A stretch of 64,000 nucleotides of DNA from Tenrec ecaudatus (Eukaryota; Chordata; Mammalia; Afrosoricida; Tenrecidae), in assembly GCF_050624435.1 (NCBI RefSeq), contig NC_134540.1, positions 22,904,001-22,968,000 of the forward strand, read 5' to 3'. The translations under genes were made by a program, and so were the position numbers. Below the pieces are notes generated by a model. That model ran no database searches. It was not told the DNA's origin and saw nothing but the letters and a program-made list of their open reading frames with translations. Below are positions 22,046 through 33,300 of the stretch, piece after piece (the stretch's first letter is position 1; each line of letters starts with the position of its first letter).

Positions 22046-25000
22046 AAATGGATTCTGGGATTCTATTACAGCACAGAAATGACACGGCCAGGGGGCTCTC
22101 TAGTTCGCTATGTTTAAAAAGGCAAGCATCAAATTCATAATCAAATATTTGTCTTAAAAAAAAAAGACAAGCCACTCCTCTGCGTTCATGGTTTCAAGGA
22201 TACAGCCAGTAAGGACTGTTTTATGACAACTTGGGAAATCTCTTAAAGAAAGGGAGAGGTTTATGACAGAAATGACAATAAAGCTTTAAGTGTATGCGCA
22301 TGGTTAACTGTCTTGCAGCCATTCAAGTTAACATCTAGCTGTATTTATGGGCTTGATTGCATAAAACATGAAGTTTGTAGGAAATACCCAGAAGATAAAG
22401 GTTACACAGACAAGTAATTTAGCTTTGAAAACAAACCACAGTTCATGCTGGGAAGCTAGTTTGTGAATAATTTGGTAACTATCCACATGACTATGTCACT
22501 CATTTCCAGAAAGAAAAAAACACCTTTTTTTTCCTTTTCTCAGCGTTAATATTATTAGGTGATTAATTCTTGCTAGAAACTCCTGGATAGGCAGTCAGTT
22601 AAGCACAGAAAGTAGCATCAGGAATTGATTAGTTTAAAAGTCAGGAAGTTACATTATAAAAAGGAAGATATTCAAACCAGCCTAAAGCAATGGGCGATTT
22701 GCAAGTAGGATGATGCCCGGTAAGAGACAATGGCTTCCTTCCCAAGCTTCATCCTGTGAAGAGAGTCATTTCTACTGACAAATAGTACTTGATCAATAGA
22801 CCTTGATCAAGTTGCCCCAAGAATTGACCTCTCATGGGTAACGTGTGACTGATCAATGTTCTTTCTCTACAGGAGCCTCCATTTTACAGTGGAGAATATC
22901 CGGAGCACACACAGCCCCGAGGACACCCAAACCCGACCTGCGCTGCGGATGTACATTCGCCATTGTACACTGGCTCCGCTGCTTTCGCATTGTGCAAACC
23001 CAGTTTCAGGTCTTGTGCAATGTAAGTTTTGCCATAATATTTAGGAAGAAGTCATCGAGGATGTTCTTTTTACAAATCTCTTTTTTAAAAAAAAGAGCCT
23101 CTAAGGATGGCAACAGAGATGTTGAATGGTAATGTATGCAGACGAGAAATGTCTCCATTCTAATGAAAGCAAATTACCCGAGAATCTTTGTTGTGGAAAA
23201 TTAAAACTAATGATATGTTCATGCTGTAATGCAAAATTGCCTGTAACCTAATTTCCCAGTGTGAGATGCAGTTTATTTTCCAACTTCAATAACTTGTCCC
23301 TTTAATCATTTGCGTTCACCCATTACTGCAAAAAGAGCCGTTTTAAACAGCCAACTTTTGCTTCCATTAATTGTCAAGAACCGTTTAAGGGAGTTTCATT
23401 CTTTCTCCTGTGATAACTTCATTTTTCTCCTCCTGTGATAAGTGTAGCAGATTAAACCATTTACAGTTACTCCTAGAGCTGAAAGCCCTAGCTTTTAAAT
23501 AAGTGCAAATAAAATTTGCCACCTGATTTAGTAGAAAGGGGGCCGGACCTGTTTTCCCCTGGACTTGGTAGCGGTTTGCTACAGGGCAGGAACCAGGTGA
23601 GAGAAGTTCTTGGGTGGCAGGGGGCGGGTTCAGGCACCCTCTGGTGTGGGACAGCGCTTAGTGAAGTATTTCGCTTAGCCGGTGCAGGGAACAAAGCTAG
23701 GAACACTCTCTCCAGCTCGGGGGTAAACACAATTATTGTTCTTCATCCCAGCGGGCTGGAATGAATGCCAGGCTGCCAAGCTAATTGCTGCTATAATTAG
23801 CGAGGGGGAGGGGCGACCAACAACAGGAAATGACTCCAAATGCACGGTCTATGCTCCCGTCAGCCTCCTATACTGGTGTGGCAGGTTCTAGTTGTGGCCT
23901 TAGATGATGGATTTCAATGTTAACACACTATGGGGTGGCGGGGGGGTGAGGAGATCTTGTCTCCTTAGAAGGCAACTTTATACCAGGTATAAAGCCTAAG
24001 CGCTCTGGCCAGGTGGTCCAAAGCCCCATTTGCTGAATTCGTTGGAACTACCAGGAGAAAGGTTCCCCTATTGGGGCAGGCTCCTTCCCCACATGCCTTT
24101 GCCCCACACGATTTCACAAAGCATGCAACTTTCAAAGCATCTCCCCACCAGGCGATTTCACTGGGTGGTTGAGAAAGCCTTCCGCCTATCTAACTAAATC
24201 GCCCTATCTGCAAGTTTGGCAATCTCATTTCCTCCCATCTTCAGTAGTGGTATTTAACCTTCTCTATTAACGTACTGTCCCCCCTGGAAGCAAAGAAGGT
24301 AAGCCGAATGCCGCAAAATTAAAATACAGGGACTTTGAACTGTACTTTCCAAACTGTAGGACCCCCCACCCCCACCCCCCAGTCCCCTAATTAGATTGCT
24401 TAGTTGGGTTCAAATTTAAGAACAAGCTTTCAGGATCAACCAGTCACAGCTGAGGATCCCAGGGGATGCTTCTGGCAGGACAATGAGGGCAGCAGCTTCT
24501 GAACCGCCAGCTAGTTCTCCGAAGCACGTGAGCAAGCACAGCTCCAGGTGCCGCTTGAATTCTGTTACTTGCCTTTTAGATGAAAAAAAAAAAAACCCAA
24601 AATATCTCTAAGATTTACATTTTATTCTTCAATCCAGTAACTACTCTGGACGAGTAAAATAACGAAAACGCTCCTCATGGCTTTGCTCCTTGTCCTAAGT
24701 AGTCTTCCTACTATAATGAGATTTGAAGGGGAACTAGGAAAGACCTTCCATAAAATGCGGTCAAGAAAGTCCCTCCAAAAACACACAGGCTTGCCTGTAA
24801 TTAAGGTGCATTTACAGATCTGATATTCCCTGAAAAGGGCATTAACATTACAAAGAGCAATTATTCATGGTCAAACGAAGGAGATTCAGATTCTCTGATC
24901 AAAGCACTCAGCTCGTTTACAATGGTTAGTTTTGAAGTATCTTCAAACAGGACAAACACACAGGGACTCTGCAAACAGGTCTGGCTGTGGGGCTCCTTCG

Positions 25001-25394
25001 CTCGCTTCCAGGGTCCAGTCCTGCTCCCACTGGGCTCCCGCTTGGCGTGGTGTATTCTGTTTCTGCTCCAGGCCCGACCGACCCTGCTGAGGCTGCGGAA
25101 TACAGACACCCAAACACAGCTATTCGCAGGAGAGCGTTGTCAAGGTCAGTTGCCAGGACTTGGTCTGGTACTAGGGTGGCTTCCTTTTTGCTGTGATGCT
25201 GGAAGCTTCTGCCAATGGTCTTGTAAACACCACCAGTGGTGTTCCTGGTGACCAGGTTTCATGGAAGCTTCCAGGTGAAGGCCGGCTAGGTAGGGAAATC
25301 TGGCGATCTACTTCTAAAACAAAAGTTGGCCAGGTTGCTTAGTCGTACGTAGTATCCTTCTGAGTGTGAACTGACACCATAGGACCGAACAACA
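22046..25394. other. Repeat-poor intergenic block
   Basis: The longest stretch, 3.3 kb, in which I recognise no SINE, LINE, LTR or DNA transposon. It contains runs of TAATTA/ATTAGC type around 23775-23810 (ctaattgctgctataattag) and a possible exon at 22873-23021. It is a candidate for conserved regulatory DNA between PIBF1 and KLF5; conservation cannot be judged here. Confidence 0.5.
22873..23021 (+). other. Possible unassigned exon
   Basis: A pyrimidine-rich acceptor (ttctttctctacag, ending at 22872) is followed by 149 bp of raised GC, and then by AAT|gtaagt, a strong donor starting at 23022. The segment is open in two frames, but neither peptide resembles a family I know. It could be a non-coding RNA exon or chance. 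Confidence 0.25.
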
Positions 25395-25585
25395 ACTAAA
25401 ACCAAAAACCCAAACTTCCTGCCATCTACTCAATGCTGACTCATAGAGACCCTGACTCACAGCGGGGTAGACCTGCCCCCTGTGGGAGTCCAAGGTGAAC
25501 TCTTCACTGAAGTTCAAAGCCGTCTTTCTCTCGAGGAAAGGCTGATGGTTTCCAAGGACCAAAGCAGCCCAACGCATAGAGGCAA
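25395..25585 (-). repeat. AfroSINE, antisense
   Basis: The blocks caatgctgactcatagagac, gggtagacctgccccctgtg and agtccaaggtgaactcttca identify the tail and body. The promoter half is decayed. Confidence 0.8.
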
Positions 25586-26349
25586 AGGTCATCTTATATC
25601 TCCCAGATAACCTTGCCTCTTCTCTCTGTTGTTGTTTTTTAAATAGTGATAAGCTTTTTAAATGATCAAAGGCTGAAAGGTCAAGACTTTCCTTGAAAGA
25701 ACATTGAACTTGATTTGAGAAACGCTGCATTGGGGTGGACTTGAGCAACTCCTTAACAAGCCTCGATCTTTTTCTTGAGATGTACAATAAGAATACCTTC
25801 GCTTAAGGAACTGGGTCATTTTGAAGGCCAAATGAGGTCTCAGGGTGTGAGGCGGCCCTTGTAAACAGGACAGCCTAGCTGAGCCCCGTGAGGGCCTTAC
25901 ATTTACATAAGAATACATGTTTTAAACCACAGTATCTCTGGACAAACACGGGAGGAGGCCCAAAGAGTAAAAAGAAAACTATGAACACATTTTAAGGATT
26001 TACACCAAATCTGCTTCTGTGGAAACTCTAGCCCGGTGGCTCAGGAGAGCTCAAAGCATTTCTTTCTTTTCTTAAGAAGGCCTGCTCAGAGCCCTTGGAG
26101 TCTCCTAGTAAGATGAAATGTATGTCAAACATTTGATAGCACAGCCCCGAGGCTGTTAGGAACTAGTCTTCAGCTGAAAACACTTTGGGACATCTTGATT
26201 TCTGCAATGGGTCAAACCCCGCAGCCTTTCCTGAGGAGAAAGAGGATATTGGCCGTTCCCCTTAAAACTTTAAGGCTTAAAGGCTCAGGAACCCTAAATA
26301 AAGTTGCTGGGGAGCTCAAGGCGGGCTGCTGGTTGAGTTGGGTCCCTTC
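25586..26349. other. Intergenic, nothing recognised
   Basis: No supported gene or named repeat. Confidence 0.4.
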
Positions 26350-26495
26350 TGCAAAATATAAACCAAGTCTACTGCCATTGTGCTGATTCTCAGCAGCTCC
26401 ATAGGAAGCTCACACTGAGCAGCTGGTGGATTTGAACGGCTGACCTTGTGGTTAGTAGCCCAACTCATGATCCACTACACTAGCAGGGCTCCATT
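26350..26495 (-). repeat. AfroSINE with internal deletion
   Basis: An antisense copy missing the middle. The head is clear: gagcagctggtggatttgaa, cggctgaccttgtggttagt, then ctagcagggctcc. Confidence 0.8.
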
Positions 26496-26696
26496 TGCTT
26501 ATGTACTCAGGCAATTTTACTCTTTGGTCTAAACCGCTTGGTACACATGAGCCATGGCTGAGGAGTCTCCTAAGAGAAATGACAGCATGGAGTTGCCAAA
26601 GTTTTTTCGTCTTTGAGAGAGTCTACAAGTGTGTAGCAGCTCCATCTGAGAGAGTTCCTATTGAAGTCTGTAACACGGGGGCTCTATTCCTACGTG

Positions 26697-27110
26697 TTGT
26701 CGTTGTTAAGAGCCTTCGAGTGGGTTCCAGCCCATGGTGATCGACAGAACAAAACACACAACAGAGCAAAACATTGCCCTGACTGCATTATCCTCACAAT
26801 TGTTCCAGGGCTTGAGCCTATGCAGCTGTGGTGTCAGTCCATCTCCTTGTCCTTGGAGGCCCTCCTCTCCTTCGCTGCTCCTCTGCTTTCTCAAACTCGA
26901 TGGCCTTCTCCAGGGCCTGGGCTCTCCTGACAACATGGCCATCCTTGCTTCTGAGGAACATTCTGGCCATACTCTTTCCAACACAGATCCATTTGTCCGT
27001 TTAGCGGCCCAGAGCACTTTCAGTATTCTTGTCCAGCACCCCAAGTCACATGCACAGATTGTGACAAGAACGCATGCAGCACAGCCACCCGTCTGGCAGA
27101 TGGTATGTTT
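26697..27110 (-). mobile_element. RTE/BovB LINE fragment
   Basis: An antisense copy of the 3' part of an RTE-clade LINE. It runs from gttgtcgttgttaagagcct through cctcacaattgttccaggg and ggccttctccagggcctgg to the ttgtccgtttagcgg region. The same stretch recurs at 34022-34560 and, in sense, at 37820-38090. Confidence 0.8.
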
Positions 27111-27329
27111 AGTTTAGGTGGTTTTTAAAGGTTTATTATCAATTTTAATCATAGAATAGCGAGTGATGTAGCAAACTGCTTAAAGGTAATATTTACTGGA
27201 TTATATGAATACTACCAGTAACTTTGTTTTGTAAAATCTTTCTACATTGAATTACTTACAACATGGTTAGTTACAATATTATTAGCAATGAGTGGAAACC
27301 TTTTAAAACATTTTTTCTGCTTTTTTTAG

Positions 27330-27390
27330 CTGTCTTATAGGGTTGCTAGGAGTCAGCATTGACTCGATCGATCGCTGTGAAGGTGGCTGC
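27330..27390 (+). repeat. AfroSINE tail fragment
   Basis: Only the 3' tail remains: tcttatagggttgctaggag followed by a gactcgatcgatcg variant. Confidence 0.6.
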
Positions 27391-27489
27391 CAGCCCGTCA
27401 GAACTGTCTTTATGGTCCAATTACAATAAGGCTGCAAATCACCTGGTTTTGTCCACAGGGATGACAAAATCTCTACTATTGTTTTAGTT

Positions 27490-27749
27490 TTTTAAAAATA
27501 ATTTTTATTGGGGGCTCATACAACTCTTTTCATAATCCATACATTCATCCTTGTGTCAAGCACATTTGTACATTTATTGCCATCATCATTTTCAAAACAT
27601 TTCATTTCTACTTGAGCCCTTGGTATCAGCTTCTCATTTCACCCCCTCTCTCTCCTCCCCTCTCTCTCTCTCATGAACCCTTGATTATATATATATTTCA
27701 TGTCTTACACCGACCAATGTCTCCCTTCACCCACTTTTCTGGGAGGGGG
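27490..27749 (-). mobile_element. LINE family A, truncated
   Basis: A 260-bp antisense 3' end with an 11-bp duplication, ttgttttagtt, at 27479-27489 and 27750-27760. It carries a CT-rich tract (complement of the G-rich tract) at 27645-27673. Confidence 0.88.
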
Positions 27750-27760
27750 TTGTTTTAGTT

Positions 27761-28310
27761 GTATACATAGTCATTGATTTTCTCAAAATTTCTGGTGTTT
27801 TAGTTACAATGCTGTAGTAATTAGTATTTATGAAACGGTATTGATAACGTCTTTGGGAATAAAGAAGTTACAGAGGTCAAAGATTTAGTTTTCTTTCACT
27901 CTCTCTTAAGAAAATGGGGAAGATTTCTGTTTCAAAAGCACATCTCCTTGCAGTGGGTGACTTGAAACAACATGTGGACCAGTTGTTAAATGTAGAACTG
28001 ATAATCTGCTCTGTGAACCTTCACCTAATTCACAATAAAAAGTTTAAGAAAAACAACAGGGACATCCCTTCCTTAGGTCACACAGAAAGTCAGTGACATC
28101 GCTTGAAAGGACTAGAATTTGGGGACTGCTACTTGCCTTGTAGAGGAAATAAAACATCTTCCTAATGAATTTGAATCCACCTCTATCGACATCTTAGAAT
28201 AGATTATAAAAGAAATGATAAGAACTAATGTAAATTTTCCATAAGAACAAGTGGAGCTATAAACGAAGACAGATACTTTTCTCTGTCGATGGGGCTAGTA
28301 GACTGGTCAA
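27761..28310. other. Intergenic, nothing recognised
   Basis: No supported gene or named repeat. Confidence 0.4.
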
Positions 28311-28515
28311 AGGAGCCCTGTGAGCTGTTAGGCAACTCACCCTCCCCCCCCAAAAAAAAACCACCCCAGCTCCCCAGCTGTTCCAGGGGAGAACAGCCCG
28401 GGCTATCTGCCCTCATAAAGATTACAGTCCAGGAAACGCTATGGGGCAATTCTGTTTTGTGCTATAAGGTTGTTATGGGTTGGAATTGGCCTAAGGCGCA
28501 CAGCAACAGGGTTAG
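28311..28515 (+). repeat. AfroSINE, sense, decayed
   Basis: The head (ggagccctgtgagctgttag) is poor. The tail (gctatggggcaattctgttt, then aaggttgttatgggttgga) is clear. Confidence 0.7.
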
Positions 28516-28634
28516 ATAAGGAGGTAGCCAGGAGGGGTGTTGGAGGCATGCGGAAAAATATCCTTATTCTGAACAAGATAATCTGATATGTAAATTAGGT
28601 CACAATCCAGTAAAATTAATTTATAGCTAGTTGG

Positions 28635-29030
28635 AAAAACCCTACCAATAAAGCAACTGATTTCCGACTCCTCATGATCCTACGCCAGGTTTCCAAGACC
28701 ACATCTTTTTTTTTTTTTGGTATGGAGATATTTAATAGACAAAGTAGAATTCCATATGAAAAGCATTATATGAGACAAAGGCAATATTAAATATTTGATA
28801 AAATAACTTCTCACTAAAATCATAAATCTTTATGCATCTAACAACAGCTTTTAAACAAGTAAGACAAATACTCAGGGAAATGGACAAACCCACTACAGAG
28901 AAGGAGTAAGACCACATCTTTACAGGAGCGAATCGCCTTCTCGTTCTCTGGTGGAGCGGCTGGGGGGGTTGAAGAGCCCACCTTTGGGTGAGCAGGTCAA
29001 CATCTAGCGCACATGCCCAGACTCCAGCCA
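28635..29030 (-). repeat. AfroSINE split by a processed insertion
   Basis: The antisense SINE halves lie at 28635-28708 (gatttccgactcctcatgat, caggtttccaagacc) and 28908-29030 (tctctggtggagcggctggg, cagcgcacatgcc-type head). The interruption is the insertion at 28709-28907, flanked by a 14-bp duplication. Confidence 0.75.
28709..28907 (-). mobile_element. Retrocopy of an RNA antisense to L1 ORF2
   Basis: The insertion is flanked by a perfect 14-bp duplication, aagaccacatcttt, at 28695-28708 and 28908-28921. Its poly(A) tail reads as a T run at 28709-28718, so the copied RNA was minus-strand. An ATTAAA signal at 28736-28731 lies 13 bases before the tail. The body, read on the plus strand, matches the sense strand of the L1 ORF2 endonuclease region (aaatctttatgcatctaaca and following). 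The copied RNA was therefore antisense to L1. Confidence 0.65.
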
Positions 29031-29034
29031 AAGT

Positions 29035-29215
29035 GACTGCCATCGTCGAGTCCTATCACTGGTGACCCAATAGGGCAGCGCAGAACTGTCCTTTTGAATT
29101 TCCAAGACTTTAAATCACTACAGGAGCAGAAAGCCTCTTCTTTCTCCTGCAGAGCTGCTGAGTTTGAACCACCGATCTTGCAGTTAGCAGCTCAGAATGC
29201 GCTACCAGGACCCCT
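29035..29215 (-). repeat. AfroSINE, antisense
   Basis: A near-complete copy placed directly after the previous SINE. It has gggcagcgcagaactgtcc, tttctcctgcagagctgctg, gtttgaaccaccgatcttgc and gcgctaccagg-type ends. Confidence 0.88.
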
Positions 29216-29449
29216 AGACCCTAGCGCAGAGCGCTCTTGTTTGGATTTCTCTTGGTCAACATTTTACCAAGGATTTGGAGGAAGGCATGGGCTGCTTGCT
29301 GCTGTTATGGTCAGACTCATAGCAACTCCACATAAAACAGAGTGAAATACTGCTCAATGGTCCGACTCATAGCAACTCCACATTCACAACAGCTCCCTTG
29401 TAATAACTGCTGTGTCAATACAGCTTTTCTCTCCTTTTCATAAGGTTGT
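29216..29449. repeat. RTE-like scrap with a short tandem copy
   Basis: The block tggtcagactcatagcaact ccac occurs twice (29309-29333 and 29358-29382), separated by an acagagtgaaatactgctca piece. The wording matches the RTE 3' end. Confidence 0.5.
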
Positions 29450-30430
29450 GCAGGGGTCTACATTCAGAAGACTTGTTCCACAAAGTTTCCCCCTGGCACC
29501 AAGCCCCATACCTAGGGTAAACAGAGCTCAATCGAATGGGGAGGTGGAACTGTGCAGGACAGCCACTGCTGAGGTGAAGCTCTCAGTGACACTGTACTTG
29601 CATAAACTCCACATACCTACAGTGTCCAGAGCAAAATTAATGACATCATTGAAATCACCTTATGCCCCAGGGGGCTGATTAACAATGTTTTATATTTTCG
29701 TTTCTATGGGTTTTGTTTTCCCGCCTTGAGTTTGTTTGTTTGCTGGTTGGTTTGTTGCTGTTGTTGGTGTAGTTGGTCTTATGGGGTTTGGATTCTGTCA
29801 CAACATGACTGCCAAAGTCAACCTGAGTCATGCATATCCCATGGACAAGCAGATGGATTCTGGGCTTCCACTGCAGACCCAATCCAAGAACAGTTACTTC
29901 TGATAACATGGCCCTGCTCAAAACTCACCTTCATGAAATGATCACTGACCAGAAGGGCGCTACAGCAAAGTGTGGTGAAGAAAGCAGATGGTGCCCGTCT
30001 ATCAATTGGGATAGTGTCTGGGGTCTTAAAGGCTTGTATTCAAATAAGTGAGGAGTCAACGACGTCAGTCCACATGGAAGAAGCACACCAATTTGTGTGA
30101 TCCAAAGATGACAAGAACAAAATCCAAAGATGATGAAGGGAGAAGTCTCAGAGCTTAAATTGTGAACAATTTGTAGAAGGCTGTGGAGGACAGCAGGAGC
30201 CCGAAACCCATCTGCAGAGTGTCTAGTCAGATGAAGCTGCTGGCAGATCCTCTCTGGTCACAGGCTAGGGTCCTGAACAGCTTCACGATCATAGAGATCA
30301 TTGTAATTTTGATTGTGTTGAATCGAACTTGATACTTGGGCGCTTGACCTTGCTGGTGACCCAATCTGAATTTGCTCTAGGTGCAAGTATTTCTTGCTTG
30401 TTCCACGACACACGTCTTCCCTGGCTCTTT
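29450..30430 (+). mobile_element. LINE family B, inverted partner of 19.0-20.2 kb
   Basis: In sense orientation this repeats, nearly base for base over several hundred positions, the complement of 19.2-20.15 kb. For example, the long block ending in gaagcccagaatccatctgc is shared. Similarity fades toward both ends. No reading frame of consequence survives. Confidence 0.75.
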
Positions 30431-31145
30431 AACCACTGATGGTGGTCTTTTCTTTCTTACTCCTTGCTTGTATGTTTAGCTTTATATTATTATTCTATCC
30501 TTACCACTTTATTTTGTTTTTTTATGGTTTCTGTTTGGTTTCCCAGTTTATGAAGCACAGAAGGAATAAATGCAGAGATAATAATGGATGTGAGGGTTAC
30601 AGGGGATGTAGGGGTCGGTAGTGGGAGATAGGGAGGGTGAGGGGAGAAAATCATGCCTTCTGGGAGGAGGAAGTGATTCGTAGAACTGATTGTGATTCCG
30701 CAACTCCTTTCAAAAGTGATTTAACGGTAGAAGTAAGTGATGTGTGGCTACTATATCAAGAAAACCGCTAAAAAGAGAAGAAAACAGAATCCAAACTTGA
30801 CCAGTGCTTACCATAGGTGAAGTGGAAAGGGTTGTCACCTGGGGTCATTGAGTTTATGTCAATGGTGGTGGAGTAACTTGGAAATGGTTGTTAATAGTGA
30901 GTGTGTGACATGAAGAGTGTCGTCCGTGACACTGGATTCTACCAGTAGGAGTTGGGGAATTGGAAGAGGTGAATGGGGCATGGCAGGGGAGGCCTGGGGA
31001 GAGATGGGGCGCTAACAACAATGAGCAAGAGAAGACACTGTTCTGAAATCGCTTGTGGAGATGATTGCACAACTCCTCTTAATATGACTGAGGGCTGAAA
31101 TTGTACGATGTGTGAGGTATGTGCCAATACAACTAATAAAATAAC
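30431..31145 (+). repeat. Unclassified retroposon-like segment
   Basis: A purine-rich tract at 30590-30650 (gggagatagggagggtgagg) and a 3' end in actaataaaataactgtttt resemble a LINE or processed 3' end. I cannot name it, and it may be the real 3' end of the neighbouring element. Confidence 0.4.
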
Positions 31146-31747
31146 TGTTTTTTTAAAGAAGTTACACTGTGCCAGTAAGAGGTGGTGCTGAACATGGAGG
31201 AATAGGAAAAGGGATTCTGTTAGTCGCTGCATTGTCTCAATGTCACTGCTCTGATTTTCATCATTGCACGCTGACTTTGTAAAAGAATGCCCTTGCTCCT
31301 AAAAAAATGTTCATTGGGAAATTTGGCAGAAAAAGTCTCTCAAACGTATATAAAAGAGGAAAAAAGAGAGACAGGTAAAAGGAGAAACCACACGCAGTAA
31401 GATGCTAATATTTTGAGTGTCTGTGGTAAAAGTTAAAGGAAATTATTCTAATATTCTTGAAACTTTTCTGTAAGTCTGAAATTGATATCAGAAAAAATAT
31501 TTTTAAAGAATGCAAAGATATGTACGCTAACAAAAAGGAAGAAGAAAAGTGAATGTAAGAGGAATTATTAGGTAGATAATCCTGCAGGTAGTCTGTTACC
31601 ACAGGTAGAAAAGACAGCGAGGAAGATTTGAAAGCCACGCATGCGATTGGTTGAGATTGACTGATTATCCATCTCTTTGATCCATCGTTCTGAAAATACA
31701 CATCTTTACATAAGTGAACAAAAGAAACGCAGAGTATTTGATCAAAA
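31146..31747. other. Intergenic, nothing recognised
   Basis: AT-rich sequence without a supported gene or named repeat. Confidence 0.4.
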
Positions 31748-31935
31748 AGACCCCTGGTGGCCAAATAGTTATGTGGTTGGTGGTATGAACCCCTCCAACT
31801 GCTCCGATGGAGAAAGATGAGCGTCTGTTCAGTAAGGTTTATAGCCTAGAATGTGCTACGCGGCTGTCCTACTGTCACATGGGGGTCCTATGGGTCAGAA
31901 TGAACTCTGACATACCCAAGAGCAACACTTAGAGC
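31748..31935 (+). repeat. AfroSINE, sense
   Basis: The head is gacccctggtggccaaatag, the middle is decayed, and the tail is gggggtcctatgggtcagaa. Confidence 0.85.
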
Positions 31936-32114
31936 TGACTTTCACCACCCTCTCCTCCAGGTAATGGGGACTTAGCTAGGTGGTGGGGATACAGCAGTGA
32001 CAGAGAGGAGACTGTTTGCCTTCATGGAACAAATATTCTATTTAGGAGAGACAAGCAATGAAAATAAAACTTAAGTAAATGAGTTTCAGGTAGTACTCTA
32101 AAAACAGTTACACA

Positions 32115-33050
32115 GTATCTTAGGCTGGTTTCTTTCTTTTTTTAAAAAACATTTTATTAGGGATTCATACAACTCTTATCACAATCCAGACATACATCAA
32201 TTGTATAAAGCACATCTGTACATTCTTTGCCCTCATCATTTTCAAAGCATTTGCTCTCCACTTAAGCCCTTTGCATCAGGTCCTCTTTTTCCCCCTCCCT
32301 CCCCGCTCCCCCTCCCTCATGAGCCCTTGATAATTTATAAATTATTATTTTGTCATATCTTGCCCTGTCCGGCGTCTCCCTTCACCCACTTTTCTGTTGT
32401 CCTTCCCCCAGGGAGGAGGGTTACATGTAGATCCTTGTAATCGGTTCCCTCTTTCCAACCCACTCCCCCTCCGCCCTCCCAGCGTCGCTCTAGGCTGGTT
32501 TCTCTAGAGAAGCAGAACTGTAAAACTTACCTCGGCAAAGCTATAAGGTGATCTCAAGACAACCGCTCGCACAGTGGTAGCTGTGGGCTGTGGCTGCAGA
32601 GCGGAAGGAGTCCAAGGTCAGCTGGTGAGAATTGTGGGCTCAGAGGCAAGTCCAGCAGGTCAGGTGGCATGAGGCTGATGACAACCAGAATTGACAGGCA
32701 ATATGGCATGTCATTGGGTTAAGTCCAAATAACTAGAGTTCCGAATGTTAGGCGCTGCATCCACAGTCAGCAAACAGGATGCATCAACTTTTCCAGAGTG
32801 TCCGCTTACACTGGAAGCAGATCACAACCCTGAGGAAATGTCCTTTCAATCAATTGCATCAGGACTGTGATCTGAGTAAGGATGTTATGTTCCACCCAAA
32901 TCTTCTTACAGCTGATTGGTTGCTTCCAGCAGATCCTATTATGGAAGTGATTCCATTTTGCTAGATTATATCATAGGAAATGACTACTTCTTAACTGTCA
33001 AATAATAGTGAGTTCTAGACAATCTGACACAAAATCTTAACTATCATAGT
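32115..33050 (-). mobile_element. Divergent solo-LTR-like element
   Basis: Read in reverse, this resembles a decayed relative of the LTR family seen at 50-58 kb. It has a ctctagagaagcaga-type start, and its end is near gacaatctgacacaaaatct taactatcatag. It is broken near its start by a LINE at 32134-32490. The assignment is tentative because no clear duplication or second LTR is visible. Confidence 0.35.
32134..32490 (-). mobile_element. LINE family A, truncated
   Basis: A 357-bp antisense 3' end with a perfect 13-bp duplication, taggctggtttct, at 32121-32133 and 32491-32503. A T-rich start corresponds to the A tail. Confidence 0.9.
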
Positions 33051-33066
33051 AAACCTCTTGTTACCT

Positions 33067-33068
<2 letters not shown>

Positions 33069-33098
<30 letters not shown>
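33069..33098. repeat. (AT)n microsatellite
   Basis: About 15 AT units. Confidence 0.95.
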
Positions 33099-33099
<1 letters not shown>

Positions 33100-33101
<2 letters not shown>

Positions 33102-33300
33102 CTTTCTCTTATTTACTTTTAAACGTTTTACTGACATATAATTAACATATCATACAAATTAATGGTTTAAATACATCAAAAAGAGTTGTACAATCTTTAC
33201 TACATGTACCCATCTTCTTAAAGCATATGTACTCTGTGTAAAGACAATTAGAAAGTCATTTGTGCCTAACATGGTACAACTAACACATGTGCAACTGGAA
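33100..33300 (-). mobile_element. Ancient L1 3' end fragment
   Basis: Antisense text typical of an old mammalian L1 3' UTR: gttttactgacatataatta, ggtttaaatacatcaaaaag, agttgtacaatctttactac. Confidence 0.6.

Noticed and set aside
24861-25251. GC-richer segment with overlapping frames on both strands
   Set aside because: No splice-supported exon or known domain could be identified; it was left within the repeat-poor block.
19682-29921. Identical 60-residue peptides from two distant places, suggesting a duplicated gene
   Set aside because: Both are within copies of the same LINE on opposite strands; the peptide has no start context or domain and is a repeat artefact.
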